This document shows positions 1-8,438 of a stretch of 64,000 bases of DNA, piece by piece. Position 1 is the first letter of the stretch. The number at the start of each line of letters is the position of its first letter. Position numbers and translations under genes: made by a program. The notes beneath the pieces were generated by a model. It was given only the letters and a program-made list of their open reading frames with translations, was not told where the DNA came from and made no database searches. Origin of the DNA: an uncultured Collinsella sp. (GTDB lineage Bacteria > Actinomycetota > Coriobacteriia > Coriobacteriales > Coriobacteriaceae); assembly GCA_900541055.1 (NCBI GenBank), contig UQHZ01000004.1, positions 62,001-126,000 on the forward strand. The letters run 5' to 3'.

Positions 1-18
1 CGCGCAACTACCGCGCTC

Positions 19-678
19 CTAAGAAAGCGTGAGCAGCTCCGGCAGTTGGTCGATAATCTTGTCCGCGGCATCCTGGCTAAAGCCAAAGCGCTCCTCACGC
101 TTGGCAATGACTGTCAGACCGGCTCGCTTGCCGGCGGTGATGCCGGGTACCGAATCCTCAACGCAGCAGCAGCGGTCCGCGGGCAGCCCCAGCAGATCCA
201 ACGCATGTAGGTAGATATCGGGCTCGGGCTTGCTCTCCTTAAACTGCTCGCCGCTCACCACGTACTCAAAGGCATCTGACAGGCCGCACGCGTCAAGCAC
301 TTCCACGATGCTATTCATGGAAGATGAGCTGGCCAGCGCCACGCGTACACCGCGACGCGGGAGCTCGCGAATCGTCTCCACAGCGCCAGGATTAATCAGG
401 GCCTGATAATCGCGCGGGCGTTTATGTGCCCACTCGTCCCAGCGGGCAAGCGCCTCCTCGCCGGTAAAGTGCCCCTTTCCGGCACGTTCAAACCAATCGA
501 CCAGCATATGCAAAAAGAACTGGTGTGAGGCACCGACCTGCGCGTTCAGATCTTCTTGACTCAGGTTCAGCCCAAGCTCTTTGGCAAACGCAGCGGTCTC
601 CCCCAGGTAGTAATACTCGGTATCGACGATGACGCCGTCCATGTCAAAGATAACGGCGTCGAACGGAAATACGGACAC
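19..678 (-). CDS. HAD-superfamily hydrolase, beta-phosphoglucomutase-like subgroup
   Basis: Predicted cytosolic phosphatase or phosphomutase of 219 residues. The N-terminus carries HAD motif I (DMDGVIVDTE, with nucleophile and acid Asp). A serine-rich motif II (ASSSS), a motif III lysine in ESKPEP and a motif IV acidic pair in CVEDSVPGI follow in the usual order, with a helical cap between motifs I and II. This matches the PGMB-like subgroup by length and order, but the substrate cannot be read from sequence. I chose the GTG at 678 because GGGAGG lies just upstream; an in-frame start at 726 would add 16 unlikely residues and run into the upstream terminator hairpin. Confidence 0.85.
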   Translation of the reverse strand: MSVFPFDAVIFDMDGVIVDTEYYYLGETAAFAKELGLNLSQEDLNAQVGASHQFFLHMLVDWFERAGKGHFTGEEALARWDEWAHKRPRDYQALINPGAVETIRELPRRGVRVALASSSSMNSIVEVLDACGLSDAFEYVVSGEQFKESKPEPDIYLHALDLLGLPADRCCCVEDSVPGITAGKRAGLTVIAKREERFGFSQDAADKIIDQLPELLTLS

Positions 679-695
679 GGCACCCTCCCTAACAA

Positions 696-721
696 AAGGG
701 CGCCTGCAAGCAGACGCCCGA
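696..721 (-). terminator. Intrinsic terminator after the Cof-type HAD gene
   Basis: Arms GGGCGCCTGC (698-707) and GCAGACGCCC (710-719) form a stem that is followed on the minus strand by a T-rich run. It sits between the stop at 742 and the next minus-strand start at 678, so it probably ends the upstream transcript. Confidence 0.6.
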
Positions 722-741
722 ACCATGCACTATCGGCGATT

Positions 742-1584
742 CTAGCCCAGTAACTGATCAAGTGCCACCGCGATGCCGTCTTCGTTATTATTCGCGGTCA
801 CCATCTGAGCCACGGCCTTAACCTCATCGATGGCATTACCCATAGCAACACCGATGCCGGCCCACTCGATCATGGACTTGTCATTCTGACCATCGCCAAA
901 CGATACGACCTCGCTGGCATCAATGCCTAGCTTGGGCAGAGCGCCCCGCAGCGCACGCGCCTTATCGATACCGGGCGCCGTAAACTCAAAGTACCAGTCG
1001 GCCGTAAACATGCCCGAAAGCGTCTCGGTAAAGGGTGCGTACATCTCCTCGTGATGCGCCTGCAGATAGGCCGGATCGCCCGCAGTGAGCAGCTTGTCCA
1101 CCGGATAGGTATCCGCAACCTCATGAAGGCTCTCGACCTCGCGGATTTTAAGGTCGCATGCGTCTCGCTCATATTTGACAATGTTCTTCTGCGAGCCGTC
1201 GGGCAGCGTGATCATGCAGCGATACGAGTCCACGACATGCAGATCGCGGCCGAGCGAAATCATGGGGATCACGTCAAAGTTACGCAGATGGTCGAGCAAG
1301 CGATGCAACTCGTCAACCGGCATGGCCTGGTCGAACAGCACCTCGTCGGTCTGAGCATCGACCACGTGCGCACCGTTAAAGGCCACCAGCAGGCCACCGT
1401 GGCTCTGAAGATCGAGCTCCTGCGCCAGGGCATGAAGGCCCCACGCGGGACGGCCCGAGGCCAAAATGAGCTTAATGCCCGACTCCTGCGCTGCGAGCAG
1501 TTTCTCGCGCGTGCGCGGGCTAATTACCTTCTGGTCATTGGTGAGCGTACCGTCGATATCCATTGCGATGGCCTTGATTGCCAT
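742..1584 (-). CDS. Cof-type HAD hydrolase
   Basis: Predicted 280-residue sugar-phosphate or flavin-phosphate phosphatase of the Cof/YidA branch. The N-terminus AIAMDIDGTLTNDQ is HAD motif I. LILASGRP is motif II, and the C-terminal GDGQNDKSMIEWAG is motif IV, typical of the C2-cap (Cof) class. The ATG at 1584 is preceded by GGGAGG, whereas the longer in-frame ORF (to 1770) has a Cys/Arg-rich start with no domain match. It reads in the same direction as the neighbouring HAD gene and pgi but is separated from both by hairpin terminators, so it is probably transcribed alone. Substrate unknown. Confidence 0.88.
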   Translation of the reverse strand: MAIKAIAMDIDGTLTNDQKVISPRTREKLLAAQESGIKLILASGRPAWGLHALAQELDLQSHGGLLVAFNGAHVVDAQTDEVLFDQAMPVDELHRLLDHLRNFDVIPMISLGRDLHVVDSYRCMITLPDGSQKNIVKYERDACDLKIREVESLHEVADTYPVDKLLTAGDPAYLQAHHEEMYAPFTETLSGMFTADWYFEFTAPGIDKARALRGALPKLGIDASEVVSFGDGQNDKSMIEWAGIGVAMGNAIDEVKAVAQMVTANNNEDGIAVALDQLLG

Positions 1585-1758
1585 ACGTGCCTCCCTGTCA
1601 TTGAACAACCTTGTCTGAGCCATCATACAGAACACCCACGGCGGCGCTGTTTGCAGCGGGAAAAATGTCATATTGTCCCAAACATGAACGGCGCGCGTTC
1701 GACGATTGCGATGCCCGTCGAGGCGCCTCCCGATACATTCCATCCTATCCAAACAGCA

Positions 1759-1791
1759 AAGGGCCCGCATCCCAACGGATACGGGCCCTTG
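1759..1791 (-). terminator. Intrinsic terminator after pgi
   Basis: Arms GGGCCCG (1761-1767) and CGGGCCC (1782-1788) are followed on the minus strand by TTTGCTGTTTGG. It lies about 30 bases beyond the pgi stop. Confidence 0.65.
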
Positions 1792-1821
1792 TCGGCTATG
1801 CGTTAGTTTTCGCAGCGAATC

Positions 1822-3516
1822 CTACTTGCGGTGAGCGCGGTAGAACTCAATAAGCGCCTGGGTCGAAGCGTCCTGCTCGGCCTTGGCGGCGTCATCGTGG
1901 AAGGCAGGGGTGATCTGCTTGGCAAGCTGCTTACCCAGCTCAACGCCCCACTGGTCATAGGAGTCGATGCCCCAGACCGTGCCCTCGACAAACGTGATGT
2001 GCTCGTACAGGGCGATGAGCTCGCCGAGTGCGAACGGGGTCAGCGTGTCGCCGAAGATCGAAGTCGTCGGACGGTTGCCCTCAAAGCAGCGGGCCGGGAC
2101 GATCTGCTCGGGCGTGCCCTCGGCGCGCACCTCATCGGCCGTCTTACCAAAGGCGAGCGCCTTGGTCTGGGCCAGGAAGTTGCCCAGGAACAGCTCATGC
2201 ACGTCCTGACCGCTGTCGGTTGCGGGGTTGGCAGTGTTGGCGAAGGCGATAAAGTCGGCCGGAACCACCACAGTGCCCTGGTGTAGCAGCTGATAGAAGG
2301 CATGCTGGCCGTTGGTGCCGGGCTCGCCCCAAAAGATCTCACCGGTATCGGAGGTCACAGCGCTGCCGTCCCAGCGGACGTGCTTGCCGTTGGACTCCAT
2401 GGTGAGCTGCTGCAGGTAGGCCGGAAAGCGGTGCAGATACTGGCAGTACGGAAGCACGGCGTGGCTCTTGGAACCGAAAAAGTTGACGTACCAGACGTTG
2501 AGCAGGCCCATCAGCGCGACGGCGTTGCTCTCGAGCGGCGTGTTGCAGAAGTACTCGTCGATGGCATGGAAGCCCTCGAGGAACTGCTGGAAGCGCTCGG
2601 GGCCGAGCACGACGATCAGCGATAGGCCCACGGCGGAGTCGACGGAGTAGCGGCCGCCGACCCAGTTCCAGAAGCCGAAGGCGTTGGCCGGGTCGATACC
2701 GAAGGCCTCAACCTTCTCGAGTGCGGTGGAAACGGCGACGAAGTGCTTTGCCACGGCCTCGGCGTTCTGCTCCTCGGAGCCGTCGATGGCACCCTGAGCC
2801 TTGAGCTGCTCGAGCATCCAGGTCTTGACCTCGCGGGCGTTGGTAAGGGTCTCGAGCGTGGTGAAGGTCTTAGAGACGATGATCACGAGCGTGGTCTCGG
2901 GATTGAGGCCCTTGAGCTTCTCGGCCTGGTCGTTGGGGTCGATGTTGGAAATATAGCGGCAATCGATACCGGCGTCGGCATAGGGATGCAGGGCCTCGTA
3001 AGCCATGACCGGGCCCAGGTCGGAGCCGCCGATGCCGATGGACACCAGGTGCTCGATCTTTTTGCCGGTAACACCCTTCCACTCACCGGAGCGCACGCGC
3101 TCGGCGAAGGCATACATGCGGTCGAGGACCTCGTGCACGTCGGCGACGACATCCTGGCCGTCAACGATGAGCTGGCCTTTCTCGCTTGCCGGACGGCGAA
3201 GTGCGGTGTGCAGAACAGCGCGGTCCTCGGTGGTGTTGATGTGCTCGCCGGAGAACATGGCGTCGCGGCGCTCCTCGAGCTTCACCTCGCGGGCAAGATC
3301 GCACAGCAGCTTGACGGTCTCATCGGTCACCAGGTTCTTGGACAGATCGAAGTGCAGGTCGCCGGCGTCAAAGCTCAACTTATTCACGCGGTCGGCGTCA
3401 GCAGCGAACCAGGCCTTGAGGTCGATGCCCTCGGCCTCAAGCTTCTCCTGATGGGCCTCGAGCGCCTTCCAAGCGGCGGTCGACGTAGCGTCGATAGGTG
3501 CGGCAACAGTTGCCAT
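1822..3516 (-). CDS. pgi: Glucose-6-phosphate isomerase
   Basis: Interconverts glucose 6-phosphate and fructose 6-phosphate in cytosolic glycolysis and gluconeogenesis. The 564-residue protein shows the sugar-isomerase core: IGIGGSDLGP in the first SIS domain, VSKTFTTLET in the phosphate-binding loop, GGRYSVDSAVG (PGI signature 1 region), MESNGKHV, and a C-terminal GIDSYDQWGVELGK that contains the second PGI signature with its catalytic Lys. Length and motif order fit the long bacterial/eukaryotic PGI type. The start ATG at 3516 has GAGGAGG upstream; the ORF could extend nine residues but without support. It stands alone with its own terminator. Confidence 0.96.
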   Translation of the reverse strand: MATVAAPIDATSTAAWKALEAHQEKLEAEGIDLKAWFAADADRVNKLSFDAGDLHFDLSKNLVTDETVKLLCDLAREVKLEERRDAMFSGEHINTTEDRAVLHTALRRPASEKGQLIVDGQDVVADVHEVLDRMYAFAERVRSGEWKGVTGKKIEHLVSIGIGGSDLGPVMAYEALHPYADAGIDCRYISNIDPNDQAEKLKGLNPETTLVIIVSKTFTTLETLTNAREVKTWMLEQLKAQGAIDGSEEQNAEAVAKHFVAVSTALEKVEAFGIDPANAFGFWNWVGGRYSVDSAVGLSLIVVLGPERFQQFLEGFHAIDEYFCNTPLESNAVALMGLLNVWYVNFFGSKSHAVLPYCQYLHRFPAYLQQLTMESNGKHVRWDGSAVTSDTGEIFWGEPGTNGQHAFYQLLHQGTVVVPADFIAFANTANPATDSGQDVHELFLGNFLAQTKALAFGKTADEVRAEGTPEQIVPARCFEGNRPTTSIFGDTLTPFALGELIALYEHITFVEGTVWGIDSYDQWGVELGKQLAKQITPAFHDDAAKAEQDASTQALIEFYRAHRK

Positions 3517-3639
3517 AAAGTCCTCCTCAGCATACGGGCGCATTCCTCCATGCGCCCGGATAATCAGATGCCTCTATTCTAACGCAGGTCAAGACCGTAA
3601 TCAGCGAGCGTTGCCAATCGGCCCCCGAACGGCGACCGA

Positions 3640-3710
3640 CCAAAAAAGGGCAGGTTTATTTTGGCAGGTCAAACGCTTTACCAGCCAAATAAACCTGTCC
3701 CTTCCTGGCA
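3640..3710. repeat. Intergenic imperfect palindrome, related to a half-copy at 5073-5102
   Basis: AAGGGCAGGTTTATTTTGGC (3646-3665) is mirrored by GCCAAATAAACCTGTCCCTT (3683-3702), with one base gap and one mismatch. The same unit reappears once, in the second orientation, at 5073-5102 on the other side of two genes. It looks like a dispersed palindromic repeat; function unknown. Confidence 0.6.
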
Positions 3711-3715
3711 GGCCA

Positions 3716-4291
3716 TTATGCCGCGGCGCATACGCTGCCGAGCAGCTCGCGCAAGGGAGACCCGATGCCCTCCAGCAGTTCGGGCGCGATGATAGCAAAA
3801 ACGGGAACCTCGCCGGCACCCACAACGGCGGGCACTTTTCCCTCGGAGACGATGCACCCGTAGGGAACAAAGCCGTCCTCGCCGGCATCGAGCACGGCCA
3901 TGCGACGAGCGAGTTCGCGCACAAAGCTCGCCGTATCGGCATCGCCGATCGCCAGGACAAAGTCCACGCCCTCATCGGTCGCCAGGGCTACGGCCTCATC
4001 GACCAAATCGTCTCCCCCGTCGCCCCCGACCAAGCCGCAACGAAAGAGTATGCGTTCGAGCAGGGCGCGATCGAGCGAGCCCAGCGCCGCCGAAACAAGC
4101 TCATCACGTGTGTGCTTGTCGCCTCCCAGCACGACCAGTGCCTTGGTGCCGCCATAGTGGGCAACCAATCGTCCGCACCAGCGAGCCACATCCCCATCCG
4201 CAACCAAGCGCGTCGGCATACCAAACCCATAGTTGACCATTGTCCCCACAACCCTTCCATGCTTTATGGTGGTATCGATCGTCAGGCTCAT
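3716..4291 (-). pseudogene. Truncated, degenerate iron-containing alcohol dehydrogenase-like N-terminal domain
   Basis: I read this 191-residue ORF as the nucleotide-binding half of an iron-alcohol-dehydrogenase/butanol-dehydrogenase protein. The order NYGFGMPTRL, YGGTKALVVLGG, VDFVLAIGDAD, VPYGCIVSEGKVP and FAIIAPELL follows that family. Key features have decayed or are missing: the GGGS cofactor loop reads GDAD, the TGSE loop is not recognisable, and the whole C-terminal metal-binding domain is absent. The stop is followed directly by an intergenic palindrome. A start at 4240 (MVNYGFG) is equally possible. It could instead be a shortened protein with a new role, since the frame is open throughout. 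Assignment rests on family memory only. Confidence 0.5.
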
Positions 4292-4381
4292 GCTACGAAG
4301 CGAGCTTTTCCGAGCTGTTTCGCGCTCTTTAGGGCTGCGTTAAAATCAGATTCGATCCGACATGGCGTCCAGTTACGACAA

Positions 4382-5005
4382 TTAGACGGTCAAAATCCAA
4401 GGGCCAAGACGCACGAACAGGATGAGCCAGACAAAAGACAGGCAAAACCCGCCCAGCACATCCGAAACGTAGTGCACGCCCAGATAGACACGGCTGACGC
4501 CCACCGCAAGGATGACGCACGCGAGTGCAACCTCGATGGCGGCGCCGAACGGAAGGCCACACACGCCACACCGCACCAACCATATACCATAGCCATAAAA
4601 CGCCATGGCCGCCATCGAGTGGCCCGAGGGGAAGCTCAGCCCCGGCGCCTCGACAAGCCGAAATCCCTGTGGACGAGGTCGACGCACAAGGACCTTTAAC
4701 AGCTGGTCGATTGCGCTGATAGCACCGACATTGAAGGCGGCCCAGACAACATGGGGCCAATTGGGCGCCCACAGCATCGCCGCGGCTAGCACACCGACGA
4801 CAAACGGCAGCGACGCCAAACTCGAGGCGGCTTTCATCGCGGCCGTCAACACCGGCGACCGAAGCCTCTCGACAAGCAGCAAGTAACCCACCTCATCGAT
4901 TCTTATAGCCCGTCCTTTGAGCACCTTGATCAGCAGGTAAACAAAGATCGCAAGGCACAGCACGAACAGTATCAGAAGTGCAAGATCACCCATATCGATG
5001 GTCAT
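4382..5005 (-). CDS. PAP2-family membrane phosphatase
   Basis: Integral membrane phosphatase of 207 residues, probably acting on a lipid phosphate or pyrophosphate such as undecaprenyl pyrophosphate or phosphatidic acid. The three PAP2 signature blocks are present: KVLVRRPRP (motif 1), PSGHSM (motif 2, with the general-acid His) and SRVYLGVHYVSDVLGG (motif 3, with the nucleophilic His). About six hydrophobic segments surround them, beginning with ALLILFVLCLAIFVYLLI. AGGGGG lies six bases before the ATG. There are no partner genes to fix the substrate. Confidence 0.85.
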   Translation of the reverse strand: MTIDMGDLALLILFVLCLAIFVYLLIKVLKGRAIRIDEVGYLLLVERLRSPVLTAAMKAASSLASLPFVVGVLAAAMLWAPNWPHVVWAAFNVGAISAIDQLLKVLVRRPRPQGFRLVEAPGLSFPSGHSMAAMAFYGYGIWLVRCGVCGLPFGAAIEVALACVILAVGVSRVYLGVHYVSDVLGGFCLSFVWLILFVRLGPWILTV

Positions 5006-5072
5006 CCATACCCCCTCAGCGTATTCAACACATTAAGGCTACCGGCTCACTGTAAGCACTCGGTAAACCGAC

Positions 5073-5102
5073 CAAAATAAACCTGTCCCTTTTTGGCAGG
5101 TT
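5073..5102. repeat. Second copy (half) of the 3640-3710 palindromic repeat
   Basis: CCAAAATAAACCTGTCCCTT followed by TTTGGCAGG matches the right arm of the 3640-3710 element on the same strand. It lies upstream of both divergent genes, just before the SOS-type promoter region. Confidence 0.5.
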
Positions 5103-5128
5103 TTGACGGTGTCCGGTCGAGCGGGTAT

Positions 5129-5162
5129 TATCGAACAGGTATTCGATAAGAACATGTGTTTG
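5129..5162 (+). promoter_or_regulatory. Two adjacent LexA-like operators (SOS boxes)
   Basis: TATCGAACAGGTATTCGATA (5129-5148) is a palindrome with perfect 7-base arms whose core CGAAC-N5-TTCG is close to the actinobacterial/Bacillus LexA site. Immediately after it, AGAACATGTGTTTG (5149-5162) is a second near-match. Both lie directly upstream of the Y-family polymerase start at 5177. They show by sequence alone that the polymerase is probably damage-inducible. Confidence 0.75.
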
Positions 5163-5176
5163 ATGAAAGGGCACGG

Positions 5177-6682
5177 ATGGCGCACGAGCAGCACACCTAC
5201 ATCTGTATCGACCTCAAGACGTTTTATGCCAGCGTCGAGTGCGTCGATCGTGGGCTCGATCCGCTCACCGCCAACCTGGTCGTTGCCGACGAATCGCGCG
5301 GACGCACGACCATCTGTCTCGCTATCACGCAGGCCATGAAGGACCTAGGGATTCACAATCGCTGTCGCCTGTTCGAGATTCCCGATGGCATCGACTACAT
5401 TAAGGCCGTACCGCGCATGCAGCACTACATGGAGGTGTCGGCGCAGATCTACGGTATCTACCTGAAATACGTCAGTCCGCAAGACGTTCACGTCTACTCA
5501 ATTGACGAGTGCTTTATCGACGTGACACCCTATCTGGACCTCTATCACACCGATGCGGAAGGTTTCGCCTGCATGTTGCGCGACGAGGTCCTGGCGCGCA
5601 CCGGCATCACGGCGACGGTCGGCATCGGCCCCAACCTATTCCAGGCCAAGGTTGCACTCGATATTACCGCCAAGCACGTGCCCAGTCGTATCGGCATACT
5701 CGACGACGAGACCTTTCGCAAGGAGATCTGGCCCCATCGCCCCATCACCGACATCTGGGGCATCGGCCCCGGCGTGGCGGCCCGTCTCGAGAAATACGGC
5801 GTCTACGACCTGATGGGCGTCGCCGCACTCGACGAGAACCTGCTCTACGACGAGCTCGGCGTCAATGCCGAATATCTTATCGACCACGCCTTCGGGCGTG
5901 AGCCGACAACCATCGCCGATATCCAAGCTTATCGCCCGCAAGCGACCTCGACTACCACAGGGCAGGTGCTCTCGAAAGGCTATGCCTACGAGCAGGCCTA
6001 CACCGTCTTGCGCGAAATGGTCGATGCCGCCGTGCTGGATTTGATCGACAAGCACGTGGTGTGCGACAGTATCTCGCTCTTTGTGGGCTATGCAAGCGAG
6101 CGCGCCGACATACGCCGGCTCAACGCCAGCGGCACGGCGCAGTATATAGACGGCTGCGGACACCTGCGCTCGAGCACGTCGGGCATCGAGCCCGCAGCGA
6201 CCAACGGCCCCGAGCTCGCGCCCCGCGCGCCCAAGCCCGTCCAACGCGAGGACGAACGCCGACGTTTGGTGCGGGAGGCACAGGCGATTGACGGCATCTT
6301 TGTGGGCGAACACGGCGGCAAGCCGCGTGGTGGCTATGCCGCGCTCTTTGCGCACTCCAACGCCTCGCGCAAGCTGCCCGAGAGCACTAATTCGTTTAAG
6401 AAGATCATGGGCTATTTCGATGACCTTTGGGCACAAACGGTCGACCCCAAGCGACCGGTCAAGCGTATCAATCTGGGCTTTGGCAATCTGGTGCCCGAGG
6501 AATTTGCCACCATCGACCTGTTCAGCGATGTTAAGGCCGATGAGCGCGAGCGTGACCTGGCACGCGCCGTCTTGGCCGTGAAGGGCAAGTACGGCAAGAA
6601 CGCGCTCGTCAAGGGATTAAGCTTTACCACCGGCGCCACCGCACGCGAACGCAACGATCAGGTAGGAGGACATCGTGCCTAA
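5177..6682 (+). CDS. Y-family DNA polymerase, UvrX/UmuC-like
   Basis: Predicted translesion DNA polymerase of 501 residues. Catalytic palm motifs are clear: ICIDLKTFYASVE at the N-terminus and VYSIDECFIDV around residue 110, giving the acidic metal ligands of Y-family enzymes. A helix-hairpin-helix-like stretch (DIWGIGPGVAARLEKYGVYDL) and a little-finger domain follow. The closest known arrangement is the UvrX/YqjW-YolD pair of Gram-positive bacteria. I chose the ATG at 5177, preceded by GAAAGG; the upstream ATG at 5156 lies inside a LexA-like box. Eight bases of overlap with the next gene indicate translational coupling. Confidence 0.9.
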   Translation: MAHEQHTYICIDLKTFYASVECVDRGLDPLTANLVVADESRGRTTICLAITQAMKDLGIHNRCRLFEIPDGIDYIKAVPRMQHYMEVSAQIYGIYLKYVSPQDVHVYSIDECFIDVTPYLDLYHTDAEGFACMLRDEVLARTGITATVGIGPNLFQAKVALDITAKHVPSRIGILDDETFRKEIWPHRPITDIWGIGPGVAARLEKYGVYDLMGVAALDENLLYDELGVNAEYLIDHAFGREPTTIADIQAYRPQATSTTTGQVLSKGYAYEQAYTVLREMVDAAVLDLIDKHVVCDSISLFVGYASERADIRRLNASGTAQYIDGCGHLRSSTSGIEPAATNGPELAPRAPKPVQREDERRRLVREAQAIDGIFVGEHGGKPRGGYAALFAHSNASRKLPESTNSFKKIMGYFDDLWAQTVDPKRPVKRINLGFGNLVPEEFATIDLFSDVKADERERDLARAVLAVKGKYGKNALVKGLSFTTGATARERNDQVGGHRA

Positions 6683-7100
6683 GTCCCAGCAACAGCCGAT
6701 GCGACCACCGACGCCTTTCGAACGTCTAGCGGACCCCGAGGGAAGACGTCGATCCGCCGACCCTAGTCTCACCGCCAACGGTGCCCTGCGCGCCAACCGT
6801 GCCGCACAGTTTATGCCCTTTGCCGCCCTCACGGGATACTACGAACTCGTGCGCAAGCAAGAGATCACCGTCGAACCAAAATGTGAGCTCACGGAAGAGA
6901 AAGCCCTCGAGCTTTCGAAAAAGCTCGAGGGCCTCAAACGCGGCGACCTGGTGCGCGTCACCTATTACGATACGTACGGCTATCGTAGCCGCACGGGCAT
7001 TCTCGACGAAGTGTTACCCGCATTCAAGCTCCTCAAGCTCAAAGACATCGTCATCGATTTCGATGACATTCAAGACATCGAACTGCGCGGACGAGCCTAG
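6675..7100 (+). CDS. YolD-like family protein
   Basis: A 141-residue small cytosolic protein. The central RAAQFMPFAALTGYYE block is the typical YolD-like signature seen beside UvrX-type polymerases. The C-terminal half (GDLVRVTYYDTYGYRSRTGI, then a run of hydrophobic and acidic residues) looks like a small beta-rich domain. The GTG start at 6675 overlaps the polymerase gene and has a strong AGGAGG. The exact biochemical role of YolD is unsettled; context says it acts with the SOS polymerase, possibly as an accessory subunit comparable to UmuD. Confidence 0.8.
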   Translation: MPKSQQQPMRPPTPFERLADPEGRRRSADPSLTANGALRANRAAQFMPFAALTGYYELVRKQEITVEPKCELTEEKALELSKKLEGLKRGDLVRVTYYDTYGYRSRTGILDEVLPAFKLLKLKDIVIDFDDIQDIELRGRA

Positions 7101-7126
7101 ACAAGAAAATACATCCAAGGCGGCGC

Positions 7127-7510
7127 TTACAGCGTCATGACGTAGTAGCCCGCATCCCTCACGGCTGCCTCGAGTACCTCGCGGTCGATCGGGTTTTTAG
7201 AACGGATGCGCGCCGTGTGGTCCGCATACGTCACCGTGGCCCACACGCCATCTAGCGCATTCAGGGCATTGGCCACGTTCTGAGCGCAGCCGTCGCAGCT
7301 CATGCCGCCGATAAGCAGCTCCTCACGATAGGGGTAGTGGGACTCGTCGGTGTCTGCCACCACAACCCTCTTGGCTTTCTTGCCGCTCGCGCCATCGCTG
7401 CAACAACTCTTCCCGTGTGCCGAAGCGGCAATGCGACGCAGCCCAAAAAACATGCCGACGGCAATGACGGCCAGCACGATGATATTTGCAGGATTGAGCA
7501 AGTCCTCCAT
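7127..7510 (-). CDS. Membrane-anchored heavy-metal-associated (HMA) domain protein
   Basis: A 127-residue protein with one N-terminal membrane segment (IIVLAVIAVGMFFGL), a short Cys/Lys-rich linker (KSCCSDGASGKKAK), and a C-terminal HMA ferredoxin-like fold from about residue 60 carrying the metal site GMSCDGC. This is the CopZ/ATPase-HMA type of copper-binding motif, here tethered to the membrane. A CsoR-like palindrome precedes it, supporting a copper-related role. No P1-type ATPase is adjacent in the window. It is divergent from the DUF3793 gene. Confidence 0.82.
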   Translation of the reverse strand: MEDLLNPANIIVLAVIAVGMFFGLRRIAASAHGKSCCSDGASGKKAKRVVVADTDESHYPYREELLIGGMSCDGCAQNVANALNALDGVWATVTYADHTARIRSKNPIDREVLEAAVRDAGYYVMTL

Positions 7511-7540
7511 GCGCTTCCCTTTCTTTCTAAGCCTTTTCTA

Positions 7541-7559
7541 GATACCCCCATGGGGTGTC
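7541..7559 (-). promoter_or_regulatory. CsoR-like copper operator candidate
   Basis: GATACCCCCATGGGGTGTC is a 19-base palindrome (arms GATACCCC/GGGGTGTC, one mismatched pair) of the TACCC...GGGTA type bound by CsoR/RcnR repressors. It lies 31 bases upstream of the HMA gene. On the minus strand TTGACC (7589-7594) and a TAAGAT/GTTAAG hexamer (7563-7570) form a possible promoter that ends just before it. Confidence 0.5.
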
Positions 7560-7620
7560 CCCATCTTAACCCAAAATCATGTCCGTTCGGTCAATTAGTT
7601 TCCCTCTTCAAACTTTTTTG

Positions 7621-7648
7621 TTGACCATGGCTTACTTTCGTGTATAAG
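7621..7648 (+). promoter_or_regulatory. Sigma-A type promoter for the DUF3793-flavodoxin unit
   Basis: TTGACC (7621-7626) and TATAAG (7643-7648) are spaced by 16 bases and lie 40 bases before the GTG start at 7688. Confidence 0.55.
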
Positions 7649-7687
7649 TTTTCCTAGCCTAACAATCGAGGGCTCGAAAGGGGCAAC

Positions 7688-8392
7688 GTGACTCGAACCA
7701 TTGACATCCCAACATACCAAACGGCTGTCGTGCGCAACTGCTCCCCTACGCTCGCAGGTATCAAGCCGGCTTCGCTCTTTACCTATCCCGGCGTTTACGC
7801 CAACCAAAACGGAAAAACCGGTGCCGCCCATATCGAAGAGCAACGCTCTCGCCTGCTCGCCGTCATAGCCCAATGCAACCGCGAGCTCCAGCCGCTCGGG
7901 ATCCATATGAGCGTTTTGGTCTGGCGCCCCTGCGGAGCGCTCATCTATGTGTACCGCCCTGCGGACCTTATGCGATATCTCTCCGACCCCCGCGCCGCGA
8001 CGGCGCTTGTCGCCGAAGGCTACGATGTCCACAACCTGCCCGCATCCCTGGTGCATCTCGCCGCGCGCATCACGCTGGCAAGCACCAATGCCGCAGAAAG
8101 CGCCTATGACGGCAGCGTCTGCGCACTCGCGCGAAATAGGCACTGCGATACGGGGTGCATGTGCGAGTTCCCCCACGAAAGTGGCTATTTTTTGGGCTAT
8201 CCCTACGAAGATGTCCATCAGTTTATCGTCCAGCATGGCGAAAACTATAAGGTCTTTGGCGCCTGGAAGGTATACACGAACGTCGAACAGGCGCTCACGA
8301 CCTTTGACTCCTATCGCGCATGCACGCAATACCTTACCTATATCTATCAACAGGGCTGCACCCTGGGACAACTTGTCCAGGCAACCCGATAG
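7688..8392 (+). CDS. DUF3793 family protein
   Basis: A 234-residue protein of unknown function common in anaerobic Firmicutes and Coriobacteriia. The family's characteristic C-terminal block is clear: HESGYFLGYPYEDVHQFI followed by GENYKVFGAWKVY. Several cysteines (CDTGCMC, about residues 156-162) could bind a metal or redox cofactor. The GTG start has a GAAAGGGG site. A flavodoxin gene follows after 46 bases, an association I recall for this family, and suggests a redox or iron-related role. No enzymatic motif is visible. Confidence 0.75.
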   Translation: MTRTIDIPTYQTAVVRNCSPTLAGIKPASLFTYPGVYANQNGKTGAAHIEEQRSRLLAVIAQCNRELQPLGIHMSVLVWRPCGALIYVYRPADLMRYLSDPRAATALVAEGYDVHNLPASLVHLAARITLASTNAAESAYDGSVCALARNRHCDTGCMCEFPHESGYFLGYPYEDVHQFIVQHGENYKVFGAWKVYTNVEQALTTFDSYRACTQYLTYIYQQGCTLGQLVQATR

Positions 8393-8438
8393 AGCATACA
8401 AAACGCGGCCGCACGCCGCACAACCGAAAGGAAAACAT

